DNA from: G963665495 sp963677785
GTDB lineage: Bacteria; Desulfobacterota; Desulfovibrionia; Desulfovibrionales; Desulfovibrionaceae
NCBI GenBank assembly: GCA_963677785.2
Contig: CAXXDH010000003.1
Span: 1,860,001-1,924,000 of the forward strand
Direction: 5' to 3'
Length of the DNA: 64,000 nucleotides
The position numbers were made by a program, and so were the translations under genes. The notes below the pieces were generated by a model. It was not told where the DNA came from, made no database searches, and saw only the letters and a list, made by a program, of their open reading frames with translations. Shown here piece by piece: positions 24,751 to 34,299 of this stretch (positions within the stretch are counted from its first letter, which is position 1; each line of letters begins with the position of its first letter).

Positions 24751-26853
24751 ATGCATTTTTTTTCGAAAGACTCCTCTTTTTTGTTTAATTCTCTCGAGCA
24801 TAGTCCTGTTGGAATTATGGTTGCATCTTGTAAGGACAAAGATTTTGAGTTTATCAATAGAAAATGTCGTGAAATGTTCAATATCACAGATTATCAAATG
24901 CAGAAATCTAGTATAAAAGAGATATTATTCGATTTACATGGCGCACATGTTAATGGAGAAAAAGTAAGTCCTGAGGAATATCCGCTCTTGATAAGTTTAT
25001 ATGATAAAAAAGAATCGTATTTAAATTTTTCAATTGAATTCAATGGAATCAAGAATATTATTTCAATGCGTGCCTCATCGCTTGTTATTGATGATGGTAT
25101 CACAGGAGCAATCGCTGTTGTAGAAGATATTACGGATTCATTAAAAATTCAAAACAATCTTGAATGTGCGACGTTGCGGCTTGAAAATCTTTGGCGGCTC
25201 ACAAAACAGGATACTCCCTCTATTAAAGAAGTTTGCGATGTTACTTTGGAGGCAATTGTTGAAATCACAAAAAGTAAATACGGTTTTTATGGATTTTTAA
25301 GTGAGGATGACGAAAATATGGTCATTCACTCCTGGACCGGCGAAACTATGAAAGGCTGCACCGTGATGGAGAAACCCTTTGTCTATCCTATCAAGGAAGC
25401 GGGACTCTGGGGCGAGGCGATAAGACAACGGCGCCCCCTGCTGGTCAATGACTATTCAGCTTGCGAATTGCCCAAAAGGGGTTTGCCTGCGGGGCATGTC
25501 AAACTGGAGAGCTTGATGGTCATTCCGCACTTTATAGGACAAAAAATTCACTCTGTGGCAGCTGTCGCGAACAAAGACTTCGGCTATGAACTCGAGGACA
25601 TGGTGCGGATAAAGGGATTTTTAAACGATGTACAGACCGTGATCAGGCGAGTTGAAGCGGAAACGTTGCTCAAGAAAAGCGAAGAAAAATATAGAAATCT
25701 TGTCGAGCTGATGAATGAAGGCCTCCTTATCGTTGATCAAGAGCGCGTTGTTACATTCGCAAATAGCAAACTGTGCCAAATGCTTGGTCGTGATATGAGT
25801 GAAATAAGCGGCCGAAAGTTTGAACATTTTTTACATAAAGAAAGTATAAATATTTTCATTCATCAACAAGAACTTAGAAGTAAGGGAGCCTCTTCTCCTT
25901 ATGAAATGACGCTTGTCAATTCTTCGGAAGAAAAAGTATTTGCCGTATCGTCTCCAAACCCTTTTTTTAACGATGATGGTGAATTTACTGGCTCTTACGA
26001 GGTTATTACTGATATTTCAAATATAAAGAAAGTAGAGTTGCAACTGTTTCATTCACAAAAAATGCAGACGATAGGTGTTCTTGCAGCTGGTATTGCGCAT
26101 GAAATAAACACACCACTGCAATATATTATAGGAAATTCAAGTTTCATAAAAGATATTACGACAAAACTCATTGACTTTGTGCAATCTATCCGGCGAATGC
26201 ATACGGACGATTCGCTTTCTGCTCCTTCAGATAAATTACGGGCCATTGATTCAATGATTGATGAACTGGACGTCGATTTTGTGGCTGAGGAAATTCCGGC
26301 AGCTATTAATGGAGCAATTGAAGGATTGGACCGTATTTCGTCTATTGTCTTGTCCGTAAAAAAGTTTGCACACCCAAGTACCGGCGAAGCAAGATCCATT
26401 AACGTGAATAAAGAAATAGATAATACGATTGCTATTTCAAAAAGTGAATGGAAATATCATGCCGAAGTAGTGACGAAGTTTGATGAAAACCTTCCGCGGT
26501 TGCTCTGTATACCGAGCGACTTCAATCAACTGATCTTAAATGTAGTGGTCAATGCCGCGCATGCCTTGCATGAAAAATTTTATGAAACAGACTCCAAGGG
26601 ATTAATAACCATAACAACGTTTCAGGAGGATCACTTCATCGGCATCTCAATAGCGGACAATGGCCCAGGACTTTCCGAAAACATCAAAAACAACATTTTT
26701 GATCCTTTCTTTACAACAAAAGAAGTAGGGAAAGGGACTGGAATGGGGCTCGCCATTGTGTTAAAAATAATCGAAAAGCATAAAGGAAAAATTTGGTTTG
26801 AATCGGAAGAAGGGCAAGGAACGACTTTTTATATTCTATTCCCTGTGTTGTGA
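24751..26853 (+). CDS. Cytoplasmic PAS/GAF sensor histidine kinase
   Basis: About 700 residues with no transmembrane segment. An N-terminal PAS domain (SPVGIMVASCKDKDFEFINRKC) is followed by a GAF-like domain near 170-310 (MVIHSWTGETMKGC, SLMVIPHFIGQKIHSVAAVANK) and a second PAS domain. The kinase core has the H-box GIAHEINTPLQYIIGNSS near residue 450 and the ATPase boxes DNGPGLSENI, FDPFFTTK and GTGMGLAIV. All catalytic motifs look intact. The gene is clearly more AT-rich than its neighbours and next to an IS remnant, which suggests horizontal acquisition. No response-regulator gene is adjacent. ATG 24751 has GGAG with 7-base spacing; ATG 24673 is an alternative. Confidence 0.88.
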   Translation: MHFFSKDSSFLFNSLEHSPVGIMVASCKDKDFEFINRKCREMFNITDYQMQKSSIKEILFDLHGAHVNGEKVSPEEYPLLISLYDKKESYLNFSIEFNGIKNIISMRASSLVIDDGITGAIAVVEDITDSLKIQNNLECATLRLENLWRLTKQDTPSIKEVCDVTLEAIVEITKSKYGFYGFLSEDDENMVIHSWTGETMKGCTVMEKPFVYPIKEAGLWGEAIRQRRPLLVNDYSACELPKRGLPAGHVKLESLMVIPHFIGQKIHSVAAVANKDFGYELEDMVRIKGFLNDVQTVIRRVEAETLLKKSEEKYRNLVELMNEGLLIVDQERVVTFANSKLCQMLGRDMSEISGRKFEHFLHKESINIFIHQQELRSKGASSPYEMTLVNSSEEKVFAVSSPNPFFNDDGEFTGSYEVITDISNIKKVELQLFHSQKMQTIGVLAAGIAHEINTPLQYIIGNSSFIKDITTKLIDFVQSIRRMHTDDSLSAPSDKLRAIDSMIDELDVDFVAEEIPAAINGAIEGLDRISSIVLSVKKFAHPSTGEARSINVNKEIDNTIAISKSEWKYHAEVVTKFDENLPRLLCIPSDFNQLILNVVVNAAHALHEKFYETDSKGLITITTFQEDHFIGISIADNGPGLSENIKNNIFDPFFTTKEVGKGTGMGLAIVLKIIEKHKGKIWFESEEGQGTTFYILFPVL

Positions 26854-26920
26854 TCGGGCAAAATCAATATCAGCCCGTCGCGCGTCCTGATCATTTTTTC
26901 AGTTGTTCGGGCCTTTGTTA

Positions 26921-26941
26921 GGGGGCTTAAGCCGCCGGAGG
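26921..26941 (+). repeat. Dispersed palindromic repeat, partial copy
   Basis: GGGGGCTTAAGCCGCCGGAGG matches the outer end of the family (compare the GGGGCTCAAGCCGCCGGAG end of the copy at 43213). The palindromic core is missing. It lies downstream of the sensor kinase, near the boundary of the AT-rich island. Confidence 0.5.
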
Positions 26942-26994
26942 CTGTACTATTTAAAAGTAAAAATGCTTTCAGCGCAGGCGTATTGATACTGTTC

Positions 26995-27432
<438 letters not shown>

Positions 27433-27512
27433 TTGCGCCTCCGGTTGTTTTTTTGAGCGTGACGGGCAACTCTTACAGGGGTTATGTTACAATCGGAAGG
27501 CGGACGTCAGGC

Positions 27513-27857
27513 TTAGAAAGTGGAATTGTTCCAGCCGAACAGCGAGCGCTCAAGATCCGCGAACTCAATATAGACCCTGCCGGCGGGAATGGCCAGTTCG
27601 GCCTGGAGAAAACCGCACAGCGTTTGGGAAAGCTCCTTGCAGCGCTCTTTGGGTAGACCGATGCTTTTCAGTTCGAGATAGGCGGCCGGGTCGTCGTTGC
27701 CGCCATGCACCAGGGCTGCAGACCCTTTGACCAGCACCTGCACGTACTGCTCTGGCTTGCCCAGTGCGTCGGCGCACAGGGTCGAAGCCTTTTTGGCAAT
27801 TTCCAGGGCCGCCTGTCCGTCCAGGGCCACGTTTGTTTCAATGTGCAAATGGGGCAT
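27513..27857 (-). CDS. Macrophage migration inhibitory factor (MIF)-family tautomerase
   Basis: 114 residues, the same length as animal MIF. Proline directly follows the initiator Met (MPHLHIETNV), giving the catalytic Pro1 after Met removal. The catalytic-pocket Lys is retained in GKPEQYVQVLV. The C-terminus is GWNNSTF, the most recognisable MIF signature. The CxxC redox motif of animal MIF is absent (AAYLEL in its place). Bacterial members act as phenylpyruvate/dopachrome-type tautomerases, with unknown physiological substrates. The gene lies 27 bases after the PBP1A stop on the same strand, so it may be read from that operon. Confidence 0.88.
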   Translation of the reverse strand: MPHLHIETNVALDGQAALEIAKKASTLCADALGKPEQYVQVLVKGSAALVHGGNDDPAAYLELKSIGLPKERCKELSQTLCGFLQAELAIPAGRVYIEFADLERSLFGWNNSTF

Positions 27858-27884
27858 TTTCGCACGTCCTTTCTTATAATTTCA

Positions 27885-30416
27885 TTAAAACAACTGTTTG
27901 AACAGGTCTTCTTCCTTGCCGGCTTCGGGTTCTTCTTCCGGGGCGCCCTGGGTCGTGTCGATGATGTTTTGTTCGATGGCGTCCAGCGCGGCCTCTTCGC
28001 TGCCGAAGTACTCTGTGGCGTTATCCTCAGGAGGCTGCGTGCTTTTCGCATGGTGCGTATGGGTCATAAAGGGCAGGGTGTAGGTGCCGCTTCTCAGGCT
28101 GCCGTCCCGCTGCCGGTCGGCAAAGGTGACTTGCCGCATCACGATGCCGTCGGGCTGCTGAAAATCCTGCTCCGGATATTTGTTTTCCACGGCCATACGG
28201 TATTGCAGCCAGATGGGCAGCGCGGCGCGCGAGCCGGTTTCGAACCTGCCCATGGGGCGGATCTGGTCGAATCCCACGTAGACGCCCGTGAGCAGGTAGG
28301 GGGTGAAGCCCATGAACCAGGCGTCGCGTTCCTCGTTGGTGGTGCCGGTTTTTCCGGCCACCGGACGTCCGAGCTTTTTGGCTCGTGTGGAGGTGCCGCC
28401 TTTGACGACTTCCTCGAGCAGCTTGGACATGATGAAGGCGTTCTGCGGGCTGATGGCTTCGGTGATTTTCGGCTCGTTTTTGTAGACGGCCTCGCCCCAC
28501 GGTCCCATGACCGTCAGCACCATTTGCGGTTCGATGGTGGAACCGCCACGGGCGAACGCCGTGTAGGCCTGGCAGAGGTTGATGGGCGTCACGGCCACTG
28601 CGCCCAGGCAAATAGGCAGGTAGGGCGGAAAATCGGGCGTCAGCCCCAGGGCTTTGGCCCGTTTGATGACCGTACTGATACCGATGCGCTGCGTAATACG
28701 GATGGTCACCAGGTTTCGGGATTTAGCCAGGGCCGTACGCAGTAATGTGGGGCCGTAGAATTTGTGGGAAAAGTTGGCCGGTTTCCAGACCTTTTTGCCG
28801 TAACGGATAACGATGGGCGCATCCACCACCACGGAACCGGGTGTAAAACCATTGTCCATGGCCGCGGAATAGACAATGGGCTTGAAAGACGAGCCCGGCT
28901 GTCGGTAGGCCTGGGTGGCGCGGTTGAACTGGCTTTTTTCAAACGAATAGCCGCCCACCAGGGCGCGGACTTCGCCCGAGGGCGGTTCGATGGAGACCAG
29001 GGCTCCCTGGACCTTGGGTTTCTGCTCCAGCGAAAGCTGCACTTCTTGGGCCAGGTCGGGTTCCAGAGGCGCGGCCTGGTCGTCTGCGGCCTGTCCGTCC
29101 TTTTTGGGGTCGGGTTCGGGCTTCAGCCATTTGGCCCAGACCACGTCTCCGGGCTTGAGCACCTTGTGCGCGTTGCTGATTTTGGCCACCTGTTCGGGCG
29201 CCCGTTTGATGTTGGGTTTGCGGCACCAGCTCATGGTGCTGACCGGGATGTAGCCTTTATATTGCCCCATACGTACGTGCGCGCCCTTGTTTTCCACCTT
29301 GGTCACCAGCACCTTGAACCATTCGCCCGAGGCGATCTGTCCGGGCGTTACGGAATCGCGGCGCAGAAAGTTTTCTATTTCATCCTGGGTACTCAGAGTT
29401 TTGAGCGGCCCCTGCCAGCCGCGGCGCTTGGTGGAAGCCACCAGGCCGTCGCGCAGGGCCTTTTCAGCGGCTTTCTGGTGGTCGATGTCCAGGGCCGTAT
29501 AGACATGCAGGCCGGATTCGTAAACCGCGTCCTCTCCATAGCGTTCGAGTTCGGTAATCCCCAGTTTATCCAGGTTTTCTTTGCTCAGATAGTCCACCAG
29601 CCAGCGACGCACTTCTTCAAGATAATAAGCGCCCAGCTTCCAGGAGACATCCTCCATGCTTTTGTAGACCAGAGGTTCGCTTTTGGCCTGGTCGTATTCG
29701 AGCTTGGAAATCCAGTTCAGTTCCAGCATGCGGTCCAGTACGTATTCCTGGCGGATTTTGGCGGCTTCGGGGTGGCGGTATGGGTTGTAGCGCGAGGGCG
29801 CGGGCGGCAACCCGGCCAGCACCGCGCACTCCGCCAGGGTCAGATCCCGGACGTGTTTGCCGAAATAGGTCCGTGCTGCTGCCTCCACGCCGTAGGCCTT
29901 GGCCCCGAGGTAGATCTGGTTCAGGTAGATGGTCAGGATTTCGTCTTTGCTCAGGTAGTTTTCCAGGCGGTAAGCCAGGATGGCTTCCTTGAGTTTGCGC
30001 TTGTATTTGCGCTCCGGCGTCAGCAGGATACGCTTGATGATCTGTTGCGTAATGGTGCTGCCGCCCTGAACGTTCTGTCCGGCTTTGATGTTCTTGATCA
30101 TGGCGCGCAAGATGGCCACGGGATCCACGCCTTCATGCTCGTAAAAAGACTTGTCCTCGGCGGCGAGAAAGGCCTTGGGCAGCATGGGGGTCATGTCCTG
30201 AAGACGGACCAGAAAGCGTTTTTCCCGGTACAGATAGCCCAGGATTTCGCCGTCTTTGGCGTAGACCGTGGTCACCAGGGGCGGCTTATAGTCCGCGATT
30301 TTTTTGAAGCCGGGCAAATCACGCGAGGCCCACATATAGACGCCCACGGCGCCGGTCACGGCGAATGCGGTCAGGACTATGACGATAAGCATGCAGAGGA
30401 TAAAAACTTTTTTCAT
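27885..30416 (-). CDS. mrcA: Class A penicillin-binding protein 1A
   Basis: 843 residues. A membrane anchor covers residues 3-28. The glycosyltransferase-51 domain has EDKSFYEHEGVDP, GGSTITQQ and RKYKRKLKEAILA, and covers about 60-240. The transpeptidase domain has SxxK in PGSSFKPIVY near 509, SRN in AKSRNLVT, and KTGT in GKTGTTNEERDAWF near 687. It polymerises and cross-links peptidoglycan on the outer face of the inner membrane. An inserted OB-like region with a Glu/Pro/Asp-rich loop lies between the domains, as in other PBP1A proteins. The ATG overlaps the stop of the YkgJ-type gene by four bases, so translation is coupled. Confidence 0.95.
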   Translation of the reverse strand: MKKVFILCMLIVIVLTAFAVTGAVGVYMWASRDLPGFKKIADYKPPLVTTVYAKDGEILGYLYREKRFLVRLQDMTPMLPKAFLAAEDKSFYEHEGVDPVAILRAMIKNIKAGQNVQGGSTITQQIIKRILLTPERKYKRKLKEAILAYRLENYLSKDEILTIYLNQIYLGAKAYGVEAAARTYFGKHVRDLTLAECAVLAGLPPAPSRYNPYRHPEAAKIRQEYVLDRMLELNWISKLEYDQAKSEPLVYKSMEDVSWKLGAYYLEEVRRWLVDYLSKENLDKLGITELERYGEDAVYESGLHVYTALDIDHQKAAEKALRDGLVASTKRRGWQGPLKTLSTQDEIENFLRRDSVTPGQIASGEWFKVLVTKVENKGAHVRMGQYKGYIPVSTMSWCRKPNIKRAPEQVAKISNAHKVLKPGDVVWAKWLKPEPDPKKDGQAADDQAAPLEPDLAQEVQLSLEQKPKVQGALVSIEPPSGEVRALVGGYSFEKSQFNRATQAYRQPGSSFKPIVYSAAMDNGFTPGSVVVDAPIVIRYGKKVWKPANFSHKFYGPTLLRTALAKSRNLVTIRITQRIGISTVIKRAKALGLTPDFPPYLPICLGAVAVTPINLCQAYTAFARGGSTIEPQMVLTVMGPWGEAVYKNEPKITEAISPQNAFIMSKLLEEVVKGGTSTRAKKLGRPVAGKTGTTNEERDAWFMGFTPYLLTGVYVGFDQIRPMGRFETGSRAALPIWLQYRMAVENKYPEQDFQQPDGIVMRQVTFADRQRDGSLRSGTYTLPFMTHTHHAKSTQPPEDNATEYFGSEEAALDAIEQNIIDTTQGAPEEEPEAGKEEDLFKQLF

Positions 30417-31009
30417 TTCAGGCTCTTATATCGCGAGAAAGCGTGTTCGAGCAAGGGCATGCCTTCCTTGGGAGGCAGCCCCCAGGCCAAACGCAGCCTG
30501 CCGTGCAGCAGCTTGAGTTCGGCTTTGCCGATGCCGAACAGTTCGAGCATCTGCAGTTTTGTACGGCATTCCCTGACGGCCAGGCAATCCGCGGTGGTAA
30601 AATACGTCAGGCGTTCGCCCGAATACCAGAAGGGAAACAGCTGGCAGTAATACGGCCGCGCCTCGCGCGGCAGCATGCAGCCCTGGGTGCCGAGAAAGAC
30701 ACAGTCCCCGTCGCTGTGCGTGGCCAGGCGAAAATGCTGCTTGCATGTTGGGAACAGCTGGTCGACCAGGTCCTTTTCTCTGGGGAACATCCGCTTGAGG
30801 TTGTCCACAAAGGGCTTGGAATTATGCGCAATGGTAAACGCGCCGGTATCCACGACGCACTCCAGGATACGCTCCCGTTCCATCTGCGAAAGGGGAAAGC
30901 AGACGCCTTCCTGCCCCGGAGTCAGACGGCAGCAAGTGGAACCCAGCTCGCTGCAGCGCTTGCAAACGTGCGGATCCGGTGATTTTTCCTGTTTCAAACC
31001 GTCAGTCAT
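30413..31009 (-). CDS. YkgJ-family cysteine-cluster protein
   Basis: 198 residues. A YkgJ-type zinc/iron-binding cluster is spread through the chain: CKRCSELGSTCCRL near the N-terminus, then CKQHFRLA, CVFLGTQGCMLP and ARPYYCQLFPF. The family is described as a putative Fe-S or zinc oxidoreductase of unknown role. The start is the ATG at 31009, whose A is also the last base of the upstream glycosyltransferase stop (TGATG). Its own stop overlaps the PBP1A start. This tight wedge between two envelope genes suggests an envelope-linked role, but nothing else in the sequence supports that. Confidence 0.8.
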   Translation of the reverse strand: MTDGLKQEKSPDPHVCKRCSELGSTCCRLTPGQEGVCFPLSQMERERILECVVDTGAFTIAHNSKPFVDNLKRMFPREKDLVDQLFPTCKQHFRLATHSDGDCVFLGTQGCMLPREARPYYCQLFPFWYSGERLTYFTTADCLAVRECRTKLQMLELFGIGKAELKLLHGRLRLAWGLPPKEGMPLLEHAFSRYKSLK

Positions 31010-32715
31010 CAAAAAACCTTTTTTTCCGCTTCCGGCCAGACACCGTTGAAGCCGTAGCACAACAGAATGGTAAAACGCCGTGCGGGGTGCCCCCTGTGCC
31101 GACTCTGGAAGTGAACCCGCTCAATACGCTCGAACATGGATTCCAGTCCGGGCGGCAGCTTGTCCTTGAATTTTTTCGCCACGTACAGCGCGTCCCAGCC
31201 TTTTTTCGCTTTGGGTCCGGGCCAGAGGTCGTACTGGTTCATCCGTCTGTCCAGAAAAGCGCAGTAGCTTGTTGGTTTGTCCGGCGCGTAAAAGGCCAAT
31301 GCAGCGCTCATATCGTATGTATCGGCAAAGAAAAAGACCCGTTCCGGGTCCTTGAATTTGTTCTGTTTCAGGTCGCCCAGTTCCCGCCCCAGGTCGGACC
31401 ATCCCTTGAGCCGTACGGTCGGGTTGATGACCCCCGGCAGGGGGAGCAGGTTCTGGAACGTCAGCAGGACGAACAGCACCGCGCCCAGACCGGGCCAGAG
31501 CCAGGGCGAACGCGACACAGCGCGCAGCCGTTCTTTCCAGTTCGCCGCTTTGACCTGGGGAACGCTTTTTTGGCGCGCGCGTTTTTTTTCAAACCAGCTT
31601 TGAAAGGAAAAAGCGGCAAGGATGATGCCCCCCGCATAACTCACGCCGGACCAGTTGGCGTATATTTTGGCGTGAAAACTCCAGAGGATGAAGAATCCCC
31701 AGATCGGCCAGAACGCCCCGGCCAGCAGCCAGGCCTCGCGTACGTCGGGACTTTTCCCGTCCCGCGAGGTCTCGGCAGGGGCCGCGCCTAGTGAACCGGG
31801 TGAGTCGGGCGAACAGGGCGAACCTGATGCTGCGGGGGACGGATGTCCGAACACCACAAGCAGGGCCTGCCACGCGCCCGTGAGCAAAAAGCAGAGCCAC
31901 CAGGGAGTCAACAGACCGATCTGGCTGGCGAAATATTCGGGAAAACGATCGAAGCGCAGCATGGGACCCGGCGCATGGCCGGACAATCCCGCTAGCTTGC
32001 CCACATGCCACAGGCCCACAAAGTCGTTCTGCAGGTTCCAGATCAGAATGGGCAGCATGCCCGCGCCCATGCCGAGCAGCAGGGTCAGCAACAGCCTGCG
32101 TATGAAATGGGGCGGCAGCACGCGTCCGCGCGCCAGGCCGAGCGCGTAGAGCAGGGCCGTGACCGTGAAGGCCAGCATCATGTATTTGGCCAGAACGCCC
32201 AGGGCCAGGCACAGGCCGAGCAGCAGCCAGGGCAGGCGCCCGGACCGCAGACTGCTCCAGTGCAGGCTGAACAGCGCGCCCACCCAGCACAGCAGCAAGG
32301 GGTTGTCCGTGGTCATCAGCAGGGCCGAGGCCATGAACAGCGGCGTGGTGTTCATGATCACCAGCATCCAGACCCCGGTACGCGGCCGTTTGAAAAGTCG
32401 GGAGACCCCGCAATACAGCACGGTCTGCGTCAGAAACGAACACAGCACGGCCCCGAAGCGCACGCCCAGTTCCGTATCGCCGAAAATCCAGGTCCAGAAG
32501 CCGATGATATAGGCTATCAGGGGCCCTTTGGAGTAGTACGACAGCTGGAGCCGGCGGGACCAGTCCCAATATTGGGCTTCATCCTGCACCAGGTCCAGCT
32601 GGGCCGTGGCGATGAACCAGAAGCGCACCAGCGTGGTGCCCAGGATAAGCGCCGCGGCCAGAAAGTCCGGCCGCAACCAGAAGGCGTCTCGTATGTTCTC
32701 GCGTTGCAACATCAT
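31009..32715 (-). CDS. Glycosyltransferase family 39 (ArnT-like) membrane protein
   Basis: 568 residues with ten or more hydrophobic helices. The first periplasmic loop carries the GT-C signature Asp-Glu in DLVQDEAQYWDWSRRLQ, followed by SYYSKGPLIAYIIG. Both match the ArnT/PMT group, which transfers sugars from lipid-linked donors on the periplasmic side to lipid A or proteins. The C-terminal third (about 400-568) is a globular domain facing the same side. The acceptor cannot be inferred; in this setting a cell-envelope glycan is likely. It is the first gene of the coupled GT39-YkgJ-PBP1A operon. Two adjacent ATG codons (32715 and 32712) are both possible. Confidence 0.85.
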   Translation of the reverse strand: MMLQRENIRDAFWLRPDFLAAALILGTTLVRFWFIATAQLDLVQDEAQYWDWSRRLQLSYYSKGPLIAYIIGFWTWIFGDTELGVRFGAVLCSFLTQTVLYCGVSRLFKRPRTGVWMLVIMNTTPLFMASALLMTTDNPLLLCWVGALFSLHWSSLRSGRLPWLLLGLCLALGVLAKYMMLAFTVTALLYALGLARGRVLPPHFIRRLLLTLLLGMGAGMLPILIWNLQNDFVGLWHVGKLAGLSGHAPGPMLRFDRFPEYFASQIGLLTPWWLCFLLTGAWQALLVVFGHPSPAASGSPCSPDSPGSLGAAPAETSRDGKSPDVREAWLLAGAFWPIWGFFILWSFHAKIYANWSGVSYAGGIILAAFSFQSWFEKKRARQKSVPQVKAANWKERLRAVSRSPWLWPGLGAVLFVLLTFQNLLPLPGVINPTVRLKGWSDLGRELGDLKQNKFKDPERVFFFADTYDMSAALAFYAPDKPTSYCAFLDRRMNQYDLWPGPKAKKGWDALYVAKKFKDKLPPGLESMFERIERVHFQSRHRGHPARRFTILLCYGFNGVWPEAEKKVF

Positions 32716-32927
32716 ATTGGGCGCAGAGCTTACAAGGTAGCGGTTTTGATGTCCACAAGGGGGGAGTTAAAGATTTGTTAAAGATGGGGCGAAAAAACGT
32801 TCCGTGGGCTGCAGTAGCGGGAGCAGACGCAAAGATCAAAGATTCCGTTGCACGAACCCGCTGCCTGGCCTATACTGCGGGCTGATTGGCTGTTGGCTTT
32901 CCTTAACAAAACAGAGGAGTCTGTCGC

Positions 32928-34115
32928 ATGCGCCTGCCGACCGGGCCCAAAACAGGGCTTGAAACCCTCGAACGCTATGTCCGTACCGTACGTTACGCGC
33001 CCATGATTGTTTTGGGCGTCTTTTTTTGCGTTGTCGTCGTAATGGTTGCGGTTCTTGGCCACAAGATGCCCCGGAACGATCTGCTGCTGTTGATCGGGAT
33101 ATTGTTCGGGACCAGCCTGCTGGTGACGCTGATACTGCGCGTTACATTCCGTAAGCTTCTGGGCGGGGTGAACCGGGCCATCGAGCTGCTGCGTACGCAA
33201 ACGCCGCGCCGGATGCTCGTCCGTTTTACCGGAGTCATGACCATGAGCGGCTCCGTGGTCAAACTGTGGGATCCGGACGCGGGAGAACTCTCTCCAGGAC
33301 TTTTGCTGGCCAGCGTACGCACTGTTTCCAAAAAGCAGGGCTCCGTGAAAGAGGCCGTGCCCGTGGATGTCTATTTTTCGGCTTCCAGCGAACGAGAAAT
33401 GGTCTTCGAAGTTCCCCAGGACTACGAGGGGGGTGGAAAAAAACGCGCTTTGCGCGGGCTATCCGCAGGAAATGTTTTTTGGGGGCGCTTGAGCGACCGG
33501 CGGCAACTGGAGGATTCCTGGAGGCAGATGCGATTGCTGCTGTTGGGGCTTCTGCTGTTTTCCGTCTTCTTTGTGGGCTTTCTGGCTTTTATGACCCAAC
33601 GTACGCTGGAATCCGCCAGGCAGGAGCTGGCCCTGGGACAGGAGAGCCTTTCCTGGCCCGCGGCGCCGGGTGTGATTCTGGATGCCAAGCTGGCCGAAGT
33701 GACCATCAAGCGGGGCAAAAGCCGGGTGCCCGGCTATGAAGCCCGGATCCGTTACGAATATTCGGTAGACGACCAGACCTACACCTGCAACCGGATCTTC
33801 TTCGGGTACGACGCGGGAAGAAAACGGCGTTTTCACGAACAGCTTCTCGCACCTTATCCGCGCGGAACCACGGTCAAAATACGCTACAATCCGCAGGATC
33901 CGGCCATGGCCGTGCTGGAACCCGGACATGTGGACTGGAACCGCCGCGAGGTAGCCGGTGCGGAGCGCGGCATGTGGATCGCCCTGGCCATGTCCTCGCT
34001 TATTTTCATCATGCCCCTGGTACTCTACGTGATTATGAAGCGACGGCGCAACAAACTGCTGGAAGAATTGCGCCAGTCCATGGGGCTGGGCAAAATGGGG
34101 CCCGCCGGGCGTTAG
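32928..34115 (+). CDS. DUF3592 membrane protein
   Basis: 395 residues with transmembrane segments near 25-45, 50-70, 203-225 and 345-365. The extracytoplasmic C-terminal region matches DUF3592: SWPAAPGVILDAKL, YEARIRYEYSVDDQTYTCNRIFFG and YPRGTTVKIRYNPQDP. This is a small beta module of unknown function found in membrane proteins. Residues 95-190 form another soluble domain without recognised motifs. GAGGAG lies 10 bases before the ATG. The gene stands alone, divergent from the GT39 gene, with a copy of the dispersed palindrome just after it. Confidence 0.8.
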   Translation: MRLPTGPKTGLETLERYVRTVRYAPMIVLGVFFCVVVVMVAVLGHKMPRNDLLLLIGILFGTSLLVTLILRVTFRKLLGGVNRAIELLRTQTPRRMLVRFTGVMTMSGSVVKLWDPDAGELSPGLLLASVRTVSKKQGSVKEAVPVDVYFSASSEREMVFEVPQDYEGGGKKRALRGLSAGNVFWGRLSDRRQLEDSWRQMRLLLLGLLLFSVFFVGFLAFMTQRTLESARQELALGQESLSWPAAPGVILDAKLAEVTIKRGKSRVPGYEARIRYEYSVDDQTYTCNRIFFGYDAGRKRRFHEQLLAPYPRGTTVKIRYNPQDPAMAVLEPGHVDWNRREVAGAERGMWIALAMSSLIFIMPLVLYVIMKRRRNKLLEELRQSMGLGKMGPAGR

Positions 34116-34140
34116 GATTTTTTATTTGAATTAAGATGGC

Positions 34141-34196
34141 CGCCGGCGGCTTGGGAACCTTTTTGCAAAAAGGTTCCCAAGAACCTCCAAAAACTC
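34141..34196 (-). repeat. Dispersed palindromic repeat, copy with perfect 32-bp core
   Basis: CTTGGGAACCTTTTTG is followed by its exact complement (34150-34181). GCCGGCGG flanks one side and CCTCCAAAAACT the other. Read on the minus strand it has the family order TTTTTGGAGG, core, GCCGCC. It lies between the 3' ends of the DUF3592 and nitroreductase genes and can act as a bidirectional terminator. Confidence 0.75.
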
Positions 34197-34299
34197 TAAA
34201 CAGGTATTTACTTTAAAGTCCTCGAATCTTTTACGCGGAAAAATGTCTTCCGCGGCACGGGGCTTTTCAGTTCCCCGCGCCGCAGTTGTGATGCAAGCG

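Noticed and set aside
28764..30650. 628-codon plus-strand frame opposite the PBP1A gene
   Set aside because: It mirrors the codon pattern of PBP1A and has no recognisable protein motif. The PBP1A motifs are decisive for the other strand.
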